Shown: in pieces, positions 37,997 through 46,278 of the stretch | How the letters are laid out: every line of letters begins with the position of its first letter | How positions within the stretch are numbered: the first letter of the stretch is position 1 | Assembly (NCBI RefSeq): GCF_004912135.1 | Contig: NZ_STGU01000006.1 | Span: forward strand, 62,001 to 126,000 | DNA length: 64,000 nucleotides | Reading direction: 5' to 3' | Origin: Rhizobium rosettiformans W3 | GTDB lineage: Bacteria > Pseudomonadota > Alphaproteobacteria > Rhizobiales > Rhizobiaceae | Position numbers and translations under genes: made by a program | Notes under the pieces: model-generated | The model's database searches: none | What the model saw: the letters and a program-made list of their open reading frames with translations, nothing else | Told to the model about the DNA's origin: nothing

Positions 37997-38926
37997 ATGA
38001 GCCACGATATCACCACCGACCTCGTCACCCTGCGCGACTACTGGCGTTACGCCATCTCCCGCTTCAATGCCGCAGAACTGAGCTACGGCCACGGCACCCA
38101 TAACGCCGTCGACGACGCAGCCTTCCTCGTGCTCGACAGCCTCGACCTGCCGATCGACACGCTCGACCCGTTCCTCGACGCCAAGCTGCTGCCGTCAGAG
38201 CGTCATCTGCTCGCTGAGCGCATCGAAACGCGCGTCGCGACCCGCAAGCCCTCGGCCTATCTCACCGGCCGCTCCTATATCCAGGGCATGCGCTTCTTCG
38301 TCGACGAGCGCGTGATCGTGCCGCGCTCGCATATCGGCGAGATACTGTTCAATGAATATGGCGGCGAGTTCGGCTCGACCTTCCTGCCCGATCCCTTCGC
38401 GGTCGAAAGCGTCGTGGACATCTGCACCGGCTCCGGCTGCCTCGCGATCCTGGCTGCAAAGTTCTTCCCGCTGGCATCCGTCGATGCCGTCGATCTTTCC
38501 GCCGATGCGCTCGAAGTCGCCGAAAAGAACCGCCAGGCCTACGGCCTCGAAGACCAGTTGACGCTGCATCAGGGCGATCTCTTTGGGCCGCTGTCAGGCC
38601 GCAAGTTCGACCTCATCATCACCAACCCGCCCTATGTCGATCACGAGGCGATGGATGAATTCCCGGCCGAATACCGCGCCGAACCGGCCATGGCCCATGA
38701 CGGTGGCGAAGACGGCCTCGATCTCGTGCGCACGCTGCTCGCCGAAGCGCCGAAGCACCTGAACCCGGGCGGCGGCATGCTCTGCGAAATTGGCCGCGGC
38801 CGCGACATCCTCGAAGCCGAATTCCCCGACCTCGACTTCCTCTGGGTCGAGACGACGGAAGAAGAAGACGCTGTCTTCTGGATCACGGCAGAAGCGCTGG
38901 GCGTTAAGGCGAAGAAGGGCAAGTGA
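37997..38926 (+). CDS. prmB: Ribosomal protein uL3 N5-glutamine methyltransferase
   Basis: A 309-residue HemK-family methyltransferase. VDICTGSGCLAILAAKFFP is SAM motif I (about residues 140-158) and NPPYVDHEAMDEFPAEYRAEPAMA is the Gln-binding catalytic NPPY segment; the N-terminal domain with VPRSHIGEIL identifies PrmB rather than PrmC. It methylates Gln of ribosomal protein L3. It is 64 bases after pth and co-directional, so the two could share a transcript. Confidence 0.93.
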   Translation: MSHDITTDLVTLRDYWRYAISRFNAAELSYGHGTHNAVDDAAFLVLDSLDLPIDTLDPFLDAKLLPSERHLLAERIETRVATRKPSAYLTGRSYIQGMRFFVDERVIVPRSHIGEILFNEYGGEFGSTFLPDPFAVESVVDICTGSGCLAILAAKFFPLASVDAVDLSADALEVAEKNRQAYGLEDQLTLHQGDLFGPLSGRKFDLIITNPPYVDHEAMDEFPAEYRAEPAMAHDGGEDGLDLVRTLLAEAPKHLNPGGGMLCEIGRGRDILEAEFPDLDFLWVETTEEEDAVFWITAEALGVKAKKGK

Positions 38927-38936
38927 AGGATAAGCC

Positions 38937-39335
38937 TCACCACTCGAAGGTTTCGACGCGGTACCAGAAGAGATCGACGAGCGCGACGATCGCGCTGTCG
39001 ATAAAGTAAGCGCACAGCTTCGAGACGTCAGGACCGACCATCAGGACCACAAAGCCGCTGAGCATGGTCCAGCCAACGGCAAGCCGCAGATTGTGCAGAC
39101 TGTCGAGACGGTAGTAGCCGGCCTCGTCGTATTCCGTCTTTAAGATCATATCGTGCCAGCTGTAGCCGTCGCTCATGATGAGATCCATCATGGGCCGATC
39201 TGACAGACGATCCGGCAGGATATTGAAAACCGCGCGCACGACGTGGCCGAGCGCGCCCAGGAGGGCAAGAGCCACGAGCGCGACGACATAGTGCCAGGTG
39301 GCCGCTTCTGGAAGGGTCTGAGGATCCGGAACCAT
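38937..39335 (-). CDS. Hypothetical membrane protein with two to three helices
   Basis: A 132-residue protein with hydrophobic segments at about residues 16-36, 85-103 and 108-124, separated by a polar loop containing MSDGYSWHDMILKTEYDEAGYYRLDSLHNLRLAVGW. No family is recognised. It converges on prmB with a 10-base gap and is followed upstream by the TetR gene on the same strand, 55 bases away, so the two may be co-transcribed. Confidence 0.65.
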   Translation of the reverse strand: MVPDPQTLPEAATWHYVVALVALALLGALGHVVRAVFNILPDRLSDRPMMDLIMSDGYSWHDMILKTEYDEAGYYRLDSLHNLRLAVGWTMLSGFVVLMVGPDVSKLCAYFIDSAIVALVDLFWYRVETFEW

Positions 39336-39390
39336 GCGCCGAGACTAGCGCGTGGCGGTAAGCAATTGGTTTGCGCCTCAATGCGGCGGC

Positions 39391-39999
39391 TTATGCGGGC
39401 GCCTTGGCGAGCAGTCCCTCGACCAGCACCCGGAACGCCTCCTGCGCTTTCGGCAACACGCGCTCCGGCTCCGCACTCGCCGCAATCCACATGGCGGCAT
39501 TGAGCGCTGCGCCGCTGATCAGCCGGGCCGCAGCTTCCGCATCCACCGGCTTCAACACGCCCTCGCCCATCAGGCCTTGGATCGCCTCGCGGGTCACCTG
39601 CAGGCAGGAATTCTGGCTCGGCCACAACGAGGGATCGCCCAGCACCGCCGGACCGTCGAGCAGCACGATGCGCTGCACCTCGGGATCGAGCGCCATCTCG
39701 ATATAGGCCGCACCCTCGGCGAGCAGTGCATCCCAACCCGCACCGGCTGCTGCACCCCGCGCCTTCGCGCGCTCGGCCATCTCCGTGTCGATCTCGTCGA
39801 CCACAGCGGCGAAGAGCCCGCGCTTGTCGCCGAAATTGTGGTAAAGCGCGCCGCGCGTCAGACCGACCTCGGCGGTCAGCACATCCATGGACGCGTCCGC
39901 ATAGCCCTTCTCCGCAAAGGCCTTGCGCGCAGCCGCGATCAGCTTCCTGCGGTTTTCCGCCATGCTTTCCGACCGCGTCCGTTTCAAGAGAGCCTCCAT
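39391..39999 (-). CDS. TetR/AcrR-family repressor
   Basis: A 202-residue TetR regulator. The N-terminal HTH is LIAAARKAFAEKGYADASMDVLTAEVGLTRGALYHNFGDKRGL; the C-terminal ligand-binding domain (residues 75-200) includes the TetR_C pattern of regulators that control YjgF-type or export genes. Start choice is uncertain: ATG 39999 lies right beside a 23-bp operator, ATG 39963 is internal, and 40032 would place coding sequence over two operators. It is divergent from the RidA gene, the likely target. Confidence 0.88.
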   Translation of the reverse strand: MEALLKRTRSESMAENRRKLIAAARKAFAEKGYADASMDVLTAEVGLTRGALYHNFGDKRGLFAAVVDEIDTEMAERAKARGAAAGAGWDALLAEGAAYIEMALDPEVQRIVLLDGPAVLGDPSLWPSQNSCLQVTREAIQGLMGEGVLKPVDAEAAARLISGAALNAAMWIAASAEPERVLPKAQEAFRVLVEGLLAKAPA

Positions 40000-40001
40000 A
40001 G

Positions 40002-40024
40002 TTCGCATACGCACCGTATGCGAA
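40002..40024. promoter_or_regulatory. TetR operator 1 (extended palindrome)
   Basis: TTCGCATACG-CAC-CGTATGCGAA is a perfect palindrome with 10-bp arms, 2 bases from the tetR ATG at 39999. It contains the ATACG-N3-CGTAT core shared by two further sites, and is placed to block tetR expression. Confidence 0.75.
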
Positions 40025-40025
40025 T

Positions 40026-40054
40026 TTGACATACGGCGCGTATACGGCTAAACC
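40026..40054 (+). promoter_or_regulatory. Probable ridA promoter
   Basis: TTGACA (40026-40031) is a perfect -35; 17 bases later TAAACC (40049-40054) is a weak -10. Operator 2 lies in the spacer. Confidence 0.45.
40031..40043. promoter_or_regulatory. TetR operator 2
   Basis: ATACG-GCG-CGTAT, identical in half-sites to operator 1 and centred 24 bases from it, between the -35 and -10 of the ridA promoter. Confidence 0.65.
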
Positions 40055-40057
40055 AAC

Positions 40058-40070
40058 ATACGCATCGTAT
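40058..40070. promoter_or_regulatory. TetR operator 3
   Basis: ATACG-CAT-CGTAT, the third copy, centred 27 bases from operator 2 and just downstream of the predicted ridA transcription start. Confidence 0.6.
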
Positions 40071-40155
40071 ATGAAATCTATGCACCACAGCCAAGCGGCA
40101 TTTTGCCGACCCGGTCAGCCGGGCGGAACAATGCCGCATGCTCGAAAGGACCACC

Positions 40156-40554
40156 ATGACCAAGCCTGAACCCGTTTTCCCCGCAAACCGCCATGCGCTT
40201 TACGAACAACACGGCTATTCCGCCGCCATCCGCAGCGGTGACCTCCTCTTCGTCTCCGGTCAGGTCGGCAGCCGCGAGGACGGCACGCCCGAGCCGGACT
40301 TCGAAACCCAGGTGCGCCGCGCTTTCGCCAATCTCGAAGCGACCCTCGCCGCAGCGGGCGCCAGCTTTGCCGATCTGGTCGATGTCACCAGCTTTCACAC
40401 CGATCCCGAGAACCAATTCGAGACGATCATGAAGGTCAAGGCAGAGGTCTTCCCCGCCCCACCCTATCCGAACTGGACCGCGATCGGCGTGAACTGGCTC
40501 GCCGGCTTCGATTTCGAGATCAAGGTGATCGCCCGCGTTCCGCAGGCAACCTGA
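40156..40554 (+). CDS. RidA/YjgF/UK114-family protein
   Basis: A 132-residue RidA-fold protein (trimeric, with sites between subunits). Features: SGDLLFVSGQVGSREDG, FETQVRRAFANLEATLAAAGASFADLVDVTSFHTD and C-terminal GFDFEIKVIARVP. The Arg of canonical RidA that binds the imine carboxylate (usually in the PxRxx motif near the end) is not evident, so it may be another RidA subgroup acting on a different substrate. AAGGA precedes ATG 40156. It is controlled by the three-operator region. Confidence 0.85.
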   Translation: MTKPEPVFPANRHALYEQHGYSAAIRSGDLLFVSGQVGSREDGTPEPDFETQVRRAFANLEATLAAAGASFADLVDVTSFHTDPENQFETIMKVKAEVFPAPPYPNWTAIGVNWLAGFDFEIKVIARVPQAT

Positions 40555-40600
40555 CAAAGCGCCGACGGCACTCTGAGGCTAGCGTCTCAAGGAGAGCCCC

Positions 40601-40650
40601 GCTCTCCCCCCTTGTGGGGGAGATGTCACGCAGTGACAGAGGGGGGTATT
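40601..40650. repeat. Rhizobial palindromic intergenic element, short form
   Basis: CTCCCCC-CTTGT-GGGGGAG (40604-40622) followed by TGTCAC-GCA-GTGACA (40624-40638) and AGAGGGGGG. The core CACGCAGTG is shared with the element at 27918-28032, so both belong to one mosaic repeat family. It lies between ridA and clpS (convergent). Confidence 0.7.
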
Positions 40651-40699
40651 CCGACATGAAGCCTGTCAACCCGACAGGAGGAAAAGTTGCCCCCCGTCC

Positions 40700-41008
40700 T
40701 CACTCTTCCGGTTCCGCCGTGAAGAGCAGTGGCATGCCCGCTTCCTTGGCGAGATCCATCGCCTCCGTGACCTTGGTCTCCGCAATCTCGCGCGTACAGA
40801 CCACGACCACCGCCGAGCCGAACTTGTGCGCCGTCATCATTACCCGGTAGCCCGTCTCCTCGCTCATCCGGAACACGACCTTCAGGACGATCGTGACGAA
40901 TTCGCGCGGCGTGTAATCGTCATTGTGCAGGAGCACCTTGTAGAGCCGTGGCTTCTCGACCTTCGGCTTGGTCACCGTCTTCGGCGTCAGTACCGTATCC
41001 TTCGCCAT
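40700..41008 (-). CDS. clpS: ClpS adaptor, probably the second paralogue
   Basis: A 102-residue N-end-rule adaptor that delivers substrates to ClpAP. The hydrophobic-pocket residues are in LLHNDDYTPREFVTIVLKVVF and the AHKFGSAVVVVCTREIAETKV segment fits the ClpA-binding face. There is no clpA next to it; alphaproteobacteria often carry a ClpS1 beside clpA and a separate ClpS2, so this is probably ClpS2, which has narrower N-terminal residue preference. Confidence 0.9.
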   Translation of the reverse strand: MAKDTVLTPKTVTKPKVEKPRLYKVLLHNDDYTPREFVTIVLKVVFRMSEETGYRVMMTAHKFGSAVVVVCTREIAETKVTEAMDLAKEAGMPLLFTAEPEE

Positions 41009-41119
41009 GGGTTCCTTCCGGATCTAGAGGCCGCAAAGGGCCGCAACACTTGACCATGCCCCTCCTATACCCCATAGGCGTGGGCAACGAAAATCCATCC
41101 CGAGCAGGTATATAGAGCC

Positions 41120-42223
41120 ATGGGCTTCAAATGCGGTATCGTCGGGCTGCCGAATGTCGGCAAGTCCACTCTTTTCAACGCGCTGACCAAGACGGCAGCC
41201 GCCCAGGCGGCGAACTATCCCTTCTGCACGATCGAGCCGAACACCGGTGAAGTCGCTGTTCCCGATCCGCGCATGAAGAAGCTGGCCGACATCGCCGGCT
41301 CCAAGGAAATCATTCCGACCCGCATTTCCTTCGTCGACATCGCCGGCCTCGTTCGCGGCGCCTCGAAGGGCGAAGGCCTCGGCAACAAGTTCTTGGCCAA
41401 CATCCGCGAAGTCGACGCCGTCGTCCACGTTCTGCGCTGCTTCGAAGACGATGACATCACCCATGTCGAAGGCAAGATCGACCCGGTCGGTGATGCCGAC
41501 ACGATCGAGACCGAGCTGATGCTCGCCGACCTCGAAAGCCTCGAACGCCGCGTCGAACAGGCCCGCAAGCGCGCGACCGGCAAGGACAAGGAAGCCGCCG
41601 CCCAGCTGCCGGTGATGGAAGCCGTCATCAAGCTGCTGAACGAAGGCAAGCCGGCCCGCGTTCTCCTGAAGACGCTTGCTGCCGACGAGATCGAAGTCCT
41701 GAAGGGCCTCAACCTCCTGACCTCGCATCCGGTCCTCTATGTCTGCAACGTCGCCGAGGGCGATGCTGCAACCGGCAACAAGCACACCGAAGCCGTCGCC
41801 AAGATGGCCGCCGAACAGGGCGCCGAATGCGTCGTGATCTCGGCTGCGATCGAAGCCGAAGTCGCCCAGCTGCCGGAAGAGGAAGCCACCGAGTTCCTCT
41901 CGGCCCTCGGCCTCGATGAAGCCGGTCTCGACCGCCTGATCCGCGCCGGTTATCACCTGCTGGACCTGATAACCTACTTCACCGTTGGCCCGAAGGAATG
42001 CCGCGCCTGGACCATCGTCCGCGGCACCAAGGCGCCCCAGGCCGCCGGCGTCATTCACACCGATTTCGAACGCGGCTTCATCCGCGCCTTCACCATCTCC
42101 TATGACGACTACATCGCCTACAAGGGCGAAGTCGGCGCCAAGGAAGCCGGCAAGGGCCGCGACGAAGGCAAGGAATATGTCGTGCAGGACGGCGACGTCA
42201 TCCACTTCCGCTTCAACACCTGA
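41120..42223 (+). CDS. ychF: Redox-regulated ATPase YchF (OBG-type)
   Basis: A 367-residue YchF/OLA1 protein. The P-loop [15 protein letters not shown] is at residues 8-22, [22 protein letters not shown] is the G3/switch II region, NVAE stands in place of NKxD (giving ATP over GTP preference), and a C-terminal TGS domain ends [12 protein letters not shown]. It binds ribosomes and negatively affects oxidative stress responses in E. coli. It is closed by a strong terminator. Confidence 0.96.
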   Translation: MGFKCGIVGLPNVGKSTLFNALTKTAAAQAANYPFCTIEPNTGEVAVPDPRMKKLADIAGSKEIIPTRISFVDIAGLVRGASKGEGLGNKFLANIREVDAVVHVLRCFEDDDITHVEGKIDPVGDADTIETELMLADLESLERRVEQARKRATGKDKEAAAQLPVMEAVIKLLNEGKPARVLLKTLAADEIEVLKGLNLLTSHPVLYVCNVAEGDAATGNKHTEAVAKMAAEQGAECVVISAAIEAEVAQLPEEEATEFLSALGLDEAGLDRLIRAGYHLLDLITYFTVGPKECRAWTIVRGTKAPQAAGVIHTDFERGFIRAFTISYDDYIAYKGEVGAKEAGKGRDEGKEYVVQDGDVIHFRFNT

Positions 42224-42245
42224 AGCGAAACGACCGGAACGACGA

Positions 42246-42274
42246 AAGGCCGCGATCCCCTCGCGGCCTTTTTT
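42246..42274 (+). terminator. Terminator of ychF
   Basis: AAGGCCGCGA (42246-42255) pairs with TCGCGGCCTT (42261-42270) around a TCCCC loop, then T residues. It may also serve the convergent DUF2892 gene. Confidence 0.88.
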
Positions 42275-42295
42275 GTTGGATTAGGCAGGCGACCG

Positions 42296-42502
42296 TCAGG
42301 CCCGCTTTACCGGGCAGGTCGAAAGCCCCATGATCGAATAAAGTGGGCAGGTCGACATCAGGCCGGTCAGGAGCGGCACAACGCCGATCAGCGTGTAGTA
42401 GCGCCACCACGCGCCCGGATAGATGAAGAAGAGCGACAAGAGCACGAGTCCGGCAACGATGCGCAGGACGCGGTCGAGACCGCCGACATTCTTGGCAAAC
42501 AT
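42296..42502 (-). CDS. DUF2892 small membrane protein
   Basis: A 68-residue protein with two membrane helices (about residues 13-30 and 35-52), matching DUF2892 (YgaP membrane-domain-like): NVGGLDRVLRIVAGLVLLSLFF and GLMSTCPLYSIMGLSTCPV, where two Cys lie in a repeated STCP motif. In YgaP this domain is fused to a rhodanese, so a link to sulfur or thiol chemistry is possible. A Crp/Fnr regulator is directly upstream on the same strand. Confidence 0.85.
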   Translation of the reverse strand: MFAKNVGGLDRVLRIVAGLVLLSLFFIYPGAWWRYYTLIGVVPLLTGLMSTCPLYSIMGLSTCPVKRA

Positions 42503-42593
42503 TGTTTTTTTCCCTCCGTTCGATTGACGATGGGATGAGACTAGCGCCGCCCCTCGAACCCGTCGGTGACTAAGTCACGCAATTGGGCAAGTC

Positions 42594-43256
42594 TCAAAGC
42601 TCGCCGGCCCTCGCCATGCGGGCGAGTTCACCTTTCTCGATGATACGGATCTGCCCACGCTCGCTTGCCACCACGCCCTTGGAGGCGAGCGCCTCGAGCC
42701 GCCGCGACACGACCTCCCGTGCCGTACCGATGACGACCGCGAGCTCCTGATGCGTCAGCGTCACGCGGCCCTCGTCGTCGGCCCGCTCGAGCAGTGCATG
42801 CGCCAGCCGCTGTTCGACCTTCACGAAAGCCACCTGTTCGAGCACGAACATCAGGTCGCCCAGCCGGTCGGCAAATGCCTTGAAGACGAAGGCGCGGAAG
42901 GCCGGAGAACTGGCCATTAGGCGCTCGAAGACGGCAGGCGGCACCATCACCGCCACCAGATCGTTTTCCGCCACCGCCTCGCCCGTATAGGGCGCTCCGC
43001 CGAGCACGCCGAGCGTGGTCTGCACGCAGGTCTCGCCGGGGGTGACGGAATAGAGAAGAAGCTCCCGCCCGTTGCGCCCGGTGAGATAAACGCCGATGCG
43101 CCCGGAAAGCAGGATGACGAAGCTTTGAGCCGCATCCCCCGGGCGGAACAGGGTGGCCCGCGCCGGGACATGCATCGGCTTCAGCGCCTCGAGCGCCCGT
43201 CGCGCCTCGTCATCGATGTCAGCGAGAAAGCCCGCCTGATCCGCCCAACCCACCAT
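42594..43256 (-). CDS. Crp/Fnr-family regulator
   Basis: A 220-residue regulator: N-terminal cyclic-nucleotide-binding beta-barrel (LFRPGDAAQSFVILLSGRIGVYLTGRNGRELLLYSVTPGETC) and C-terminal HTH (LTHQELAVVIGTAREVVSRRLEALASKGVV). The FNR N-terminal Cys cluster is missing and the cAMP-binding Arg-Ser pair is not evident, so it is neither Fnr nor Crp proper. It probably controls the DUF2892 gene downstream and is divergent from the MaoC operon. Confidence 0.88.
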   Translation of the reverse strand: MVGWADQAGFLADIDDEARRALEALKPMHVPARATLFRPGDAAQSFVILLSGRIGVYLTGRNGRELLLYSVTPGETCVQTTLGVLGGAPYTGEAVAENDLVAVMVPPAVFERLMASSPAFRAFVFKAFADRLGDLMFVLEQVAFVKVEQRLAHALLERADDEGRVTLTHQELAVVIGTAREVVSRRLEALASKGVVASERGQIRIIEKGELARMARAGEL

Positions 43257-43319
43257 GGACCACCTCACGATTCCCGCTTATGACCATAGCGACTGGCAGT
43301 GCATTGGAGAACATGTTGC

Positions 43320-43790
43320 ATGCAGGATGACAGGCTTCACTACGAGGACTTCACCGAGGGCCGAAGCTTCGCGCTCGGTCCGCGTCTGGTAACCGCCGAG
43401 GAGATCATCAAATTCGCCCGCGAATTCGACCCGCAGCCCATGCATCTCTCTGAGGACGCCGGCAAGGCGAGCATCCTCGGCGGCCTCTCCGCCTCCGGCT
43501 GGCACACCTCCAGCCTCTTCATGCGCCTGATGATCGACGCCTATGTGCTGAAAGCCGCCTCCGAAGGCGCGCCCGGCATCGAATTCATGCAGTGGCGCAA
43601 GCCCGTGCTCGCAGGCGACACGCTCTCGGGCCAGTCGGTGGTCGAGGAAAACCGCGTCATGCGCTCGCGACCGCATCTCGGCATCGTCACCTTCGGTCAT
43701 GAATTGAAGAACCAGCGCGGCGAAACCGTGCTGAAGGCCCGCAACGCCGTCATGGTCCGCCGCCGCGAAGCCGTGGAGGTGTCGGCATGA
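43320..43790 (+). CDS. MaoC-like hotdog dehydratase 1
   Basis: A 156-residue single hotdog domain of the MaoC family. The hydratase motif is FAREFDPQPMHLSEDAGKASILGGLSASGWHT (Asp-His dyad in DPQPMH). Members hydrate enoyl-thioesters or are related dehydratases. ATG 43320 has GGAGA upstream. Its stop overlaps the next MaoC gene as ATGA. Two tandem single-domain MaoC proteins may form a heterodimer like the two halves of eukaryotic hydratase 2. Confidence 0.88.
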   Translation: MQDDRLHYEDFTEGRSFALGPRLVTAEEIIKFAREFDPQPMHLSEDAGKASILGGLSASGWHTSSLFMRLMIDAYVLKAASEGAPGIEFMQWRKPVLAGDTLSGQSVVEENRVMRSRPHLGIVTFGHELKNQRGETVLKARNAVMVRRREAVEVSA

Positions 43791-44275
43791 AACTGCTGGA
43801 CCTCTACCCCCCCGGCACCCGGCTCGAACTGGGCTCGGTCACCTTCACCGCAGACGACATCATCCGCTTTGCCGAGAAATTCGATCCCCAGCCCTTCCAT
43901 GTCGACGCAGAGGCGGCGAAAACTTACGTCTTCGGCGCGCTCTGCGCCTCCGGCTGGCACACCTGCGCCAATTGGATGAAGAGCTTCATCGGCTTCATCA
44001 CGCGCGAGATAACGCGGCTGAAGACCGAGGGCATCGCCCCGCCGAAGCTCGGCCCGTCCCCCGGCTTTGCCGAGCTGCAATGGCTGAAACCGGTCTATGC
44101 CGGCGACACGATCACCTTCTTCATGACCCCGATCGACAGCCGCACGGTCAAGGGTCGCCATCGCTACATCCTGAACTCCGCTCTCTCCGAGGGCGTCAAC
44201 CAGAACGGCGAGACGGTCTTGCGCTTCAAGAGCAATCTGATTGAATTCTTCCCCGACGAGGAGCCGATGCCGTGA
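43787..44275 (+). CDS. MaoC-like hotdog dehydratase 2
   Basis: A 162-residue paralogue of the preceding gene, with the same active-site motif FAEKFDPQPFHVDAEAAKTYVFGALCASGWHT. It is coupled at both ends: ATGA overlap upstream and GTGA overlap with the glutathione peroxidase gene downstream. A heterodimer with MaoC 1 is plausible. The substrate is unknown; no other fatty acid genes are nearby. Confidence 0.88.
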   Translation: MKLLDLYPPGTRLELGSVTFTADDIIRFAEKFDPQPFHVDAEAAKTYVFGALCASGWHTCANWMKSFIGFITREITRLKTEGIAPPKLGPSPGFAELQWLKPVYAGDTITFFMTPIDSRTVKGRHRYILNSALSEGVNQNGETVLRFKSNLIEFFPDEEPMP

Positions 44276-44748
44276 CCGTACACGACTTCACCATGACCAC
44301 CATCGACGGCTCCGAACGCAGCCTGAGCGACTACGCCGGCAAGGTGCTGCTCATCGTCAACACCGCGAGCGCCTGCGGCCTGACCCCGCAATATGAAGGC
44401 CTGGAAGCGCTGTACAAGGCGCACCCGGATCTCGTCGTCCTCGGCTTCCCCTGCAACCAGTTCGGCGCCCAGGAGCCCGGCACGGAGAAGGAGATCGCCC
44501 TCTTCTGCGAGACCCAGTTCGCCGTCACCTTTCCGCTCTTTTCGAAGATCGAGGTCAACGGGTCGGGCACGCACCCGCTCTACGCCTATCTGAAGGCGGA
44601 AACACCGGGTGTCGAACAGGGCCAGGAGATCGGCTGGAACTTCGCGAAATTCCTCATCGGCCGCGACGGCAAGCCGATCGCCCGCTATTCGCCACGCACG
44701 GCACCCGCCGACCTTGAGGCGGATATCACCGCCGCCCTCGCCGGCTGA
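44272..44748 (+). CDS. Glutathione peroxidase (Cys type)
   Basis: A 158-residue thiol peroxidase. The peroxidatic Cys is in VNTASACGLTPQYEGLE (Cys instead of selenocysteine), followed by GFPCNQFGAQEPGT with the Gln and resolving Cys region, and WNFAKFLIGRDG with the active-site Trp/Asn. It reduces peroxides, probably with thioredoxin. It starts with GTG and is the third overlapping gene of the operon. Confidence 0.93.
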   Translation: MTVHDFTMTTIDGSERSLSDYAGKVLLIVNTASACGLTPQYEGLEALYKAHPDLVVLGFPCNQFGAQEPGTEKEIALFCETQFAVTFPLFSKIEVNGSGTHPLYAYLKAETPGVEQGQEIGWNFAKFLIGRDGKPIARYSPRTAPADLEADITAALAG

Positions 44749-44753
44749 ACGCC

Positions 44754-45581
44754 ATGGCCGACTTCCGCTTCCACCCGACACCCCTTGCCGGCCTGGAAGC
44801 GGTCTCGGCCACGAGCGCCCATGTCTTTGCCAAACACACCCATGACACCTATGGCATCGGCTTTTTGACGGCGGGCGGCCAGATCTCGGCCTCCGGTCGC
44901 GGCCAGGTCGAGGCGGAAGCGGGCCAGCTGATCACGGTCAATCCCGGCGAGGTGCATGACGGCGCACCGCTCGGGAGGAAAGCCCGCAGCTGGCACATGC
45001 TCTATCTGACGCCCGATCTCGTCGCCGAGAGCGTTGAAGATCACGTCTCGACACGCTCCGATCTCGAATTCAAATTTCCGGTTTTCACGGATCCGGCGAT
45101 CCGCGGCCTTCTCACCACGCTCCATGCGCAGCTTGGAAGCTCAGACAGACAAGCCGACGCGAACGCCTTCCGGGAGACGCTCGTCCTTCTGCTCGGCAAG
45201 GCTCTGATCCGCCAGGCGCAGACCCCCGCCCCCCTGCCCGCATCTCTGCAGCAGATCCGCCAGCGCCTCGACGAAGAGCCGGCACAGAGTGCGGATCTTC
45301 AAACACTCGCGAGGGAAGCCGGTCTCAGCCGCTTCCAACTCATCCGCGCCTTCCTGCGCCACACGGGGCTGACGCCGCATGCCTATCACATGCAGCGCCG
45401 CGCGCTCCTCAGCCGACGCCTGCTGGCGGAAGGCATGGCCCCGGCAGAGGTCGCGGCCGCCTGCGGCTATGTCGACCAGAGCCACATGCACCGCGAGTTC
45501 CGCCGCCGCTTCGGCCTCACACCCGGCGCCTACCGCAGCGCCTGGCTGAGCTGCAATCCTGTACAAGACCGCACGCTTTGA
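44754..45581 (+). CDS. AraC-family regulator with cupin domain
   Basis: A 275-residue regulator with an N-terminal AraC-binding cupin (HVFAKHTHDTYGIGFLTAGGQISASGRGQVEAEAGQLITVNPGEVHDG) and two C-terminal HTH motifs (LQTLAREAGLSRFQLIRAFLRHTGLTPHAYHMQ, then VAAACGYVDQSHMHREFRRRFGLTPGAY). It starts 5 bases after the peroxidase stop. The LysE-type exporter 40 bases downstream is a common target of such regulators. Confidence 0.9.
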   Translation: MADFRFHPTPLAGLEAVSATSAHVFAKHTHDTYGIGFLTAGGQISASGRGQVEAEAGQLITVNPGEVHDGAPLGRKARSWHMLYLTPDLVAESVEDHVSTRSDLEFKFPVFTDPAIRGLLTTLHAQLGSSDRQADANAFRETLVLLLGKALIRQAQTPAPLPASLQQIRQRLDEEPAQSADLQTLAREAGLSRFQLIRAFLRHTGLTPHAYHMQRRALLSRRLLAEGMAPAEVAAACGYVDQSHMHREFRRRFGLTPGAYRSAWLSCNPVQDRTL

Positions 45582-45621
45582 GCAGCACACAGTCTCTTTC
45601 GCAAACCGCAGGAGACACTGC

Positions 45622-46230
45622 ATGACCCTCGACTTCCTTCTGACCACCTTGATCATCGTCGCGACGCCGGGCACGGGCGCGCTCTACACGCTGGCGGCAG
45701 CCCTCGGCGGCGGGCGCCGCAGCGCGATCATCGCCGCCTTTGGCTGCACGCTCGGCATCATCCCGCACATGCTGGCCGCCGCCCTTGGCCTTGCCGCCCT
45801 CGTCGCCGCCGAGCCCCGCCTCTTCGAGGCCATCCGCTATGCCGGCATCGCCTATCTCGTCTGGATGGCGATCGGGCTGTGGCGCAGCGGCCTTGCGGCC
45901 GATCCCGCCGCTGAGCCGCGCCAGGAGGCCTGGCGGATCATCCGCAAGGCGGTACTGATCAACCTCCTGAACCCGAAGCTATCGCTGTTCTTCCTCGCCT
46001 TCCTGCCGCAATTCGTGACGCCAGCGGATACGGCACCCCTTGTCACGATGGCGTTTCTGAGCCTCGTCTTCATGGCCGTGACCTTCGTCGTCTTCGCCCT
46101 TTACGGTGTCGCAGCATCAGCCATGCGACAGGGGCTCGTCACACGCCCCCGCAGGATGCGCGTCGTCAACCGCCTTCTGTCCGGCGGATTTCTCGTGATG
46201 GCGGGAAAGCTGGCCCTAGCGCAACGCTAG
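45622..46230 (+). CDS. LysE/RhtB-family amino-acid exporter
   Basis: A 202-residue membrane protein with six helices: the N-terminal signature TPGTGALYTLAAALGGGRRSAIIAAFGCTLGI, the middle INLLNPKLSLFFLAFLPQFV and C-terminal GGFLVMAGKLAL are diagnostic for the LysE/RhtB superfamily. It exports amino acids or derivatives such as homoserine or threonine. It follows an AraC-type regulator as often seen for this family. Confidence 0.9.
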   Translation: MTLDFLLTTLIIVATPGTGALYTLAAALGGGRRSAIIAAFGCTLGIIPHMLAAALGLAALVAAEPRLFEAIRYAGIAYLVWMAIGLWRSGLAADPAAEPRQEAWRIIRKAVLINLLNPKLSLFFLAFLPQFVTPADTAPLVTMAFLSLVFMAVTFVVFALYGVAASAMRQGLVTRPRRMRVVNRLLSGGFLVMAGKLALAQR

Positions 46231-46245
46231 ACGAGCACGGAGAAC

Positions 46246-46266
46246 ACCGGCCAAGGGGTGGCCGGT
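46246..46266. other. Hairpin between exporter and apt
   Basis: ACCGGCC (46246-46252) and GGCCGGT (46260-46266) form a 7-bp stem in the gap between convergent genes. There is no T-tract, so terminator function is uncertain. Confidence 0.4.
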
Positions 46267-46278
46267 CCGTCGAGGGGC

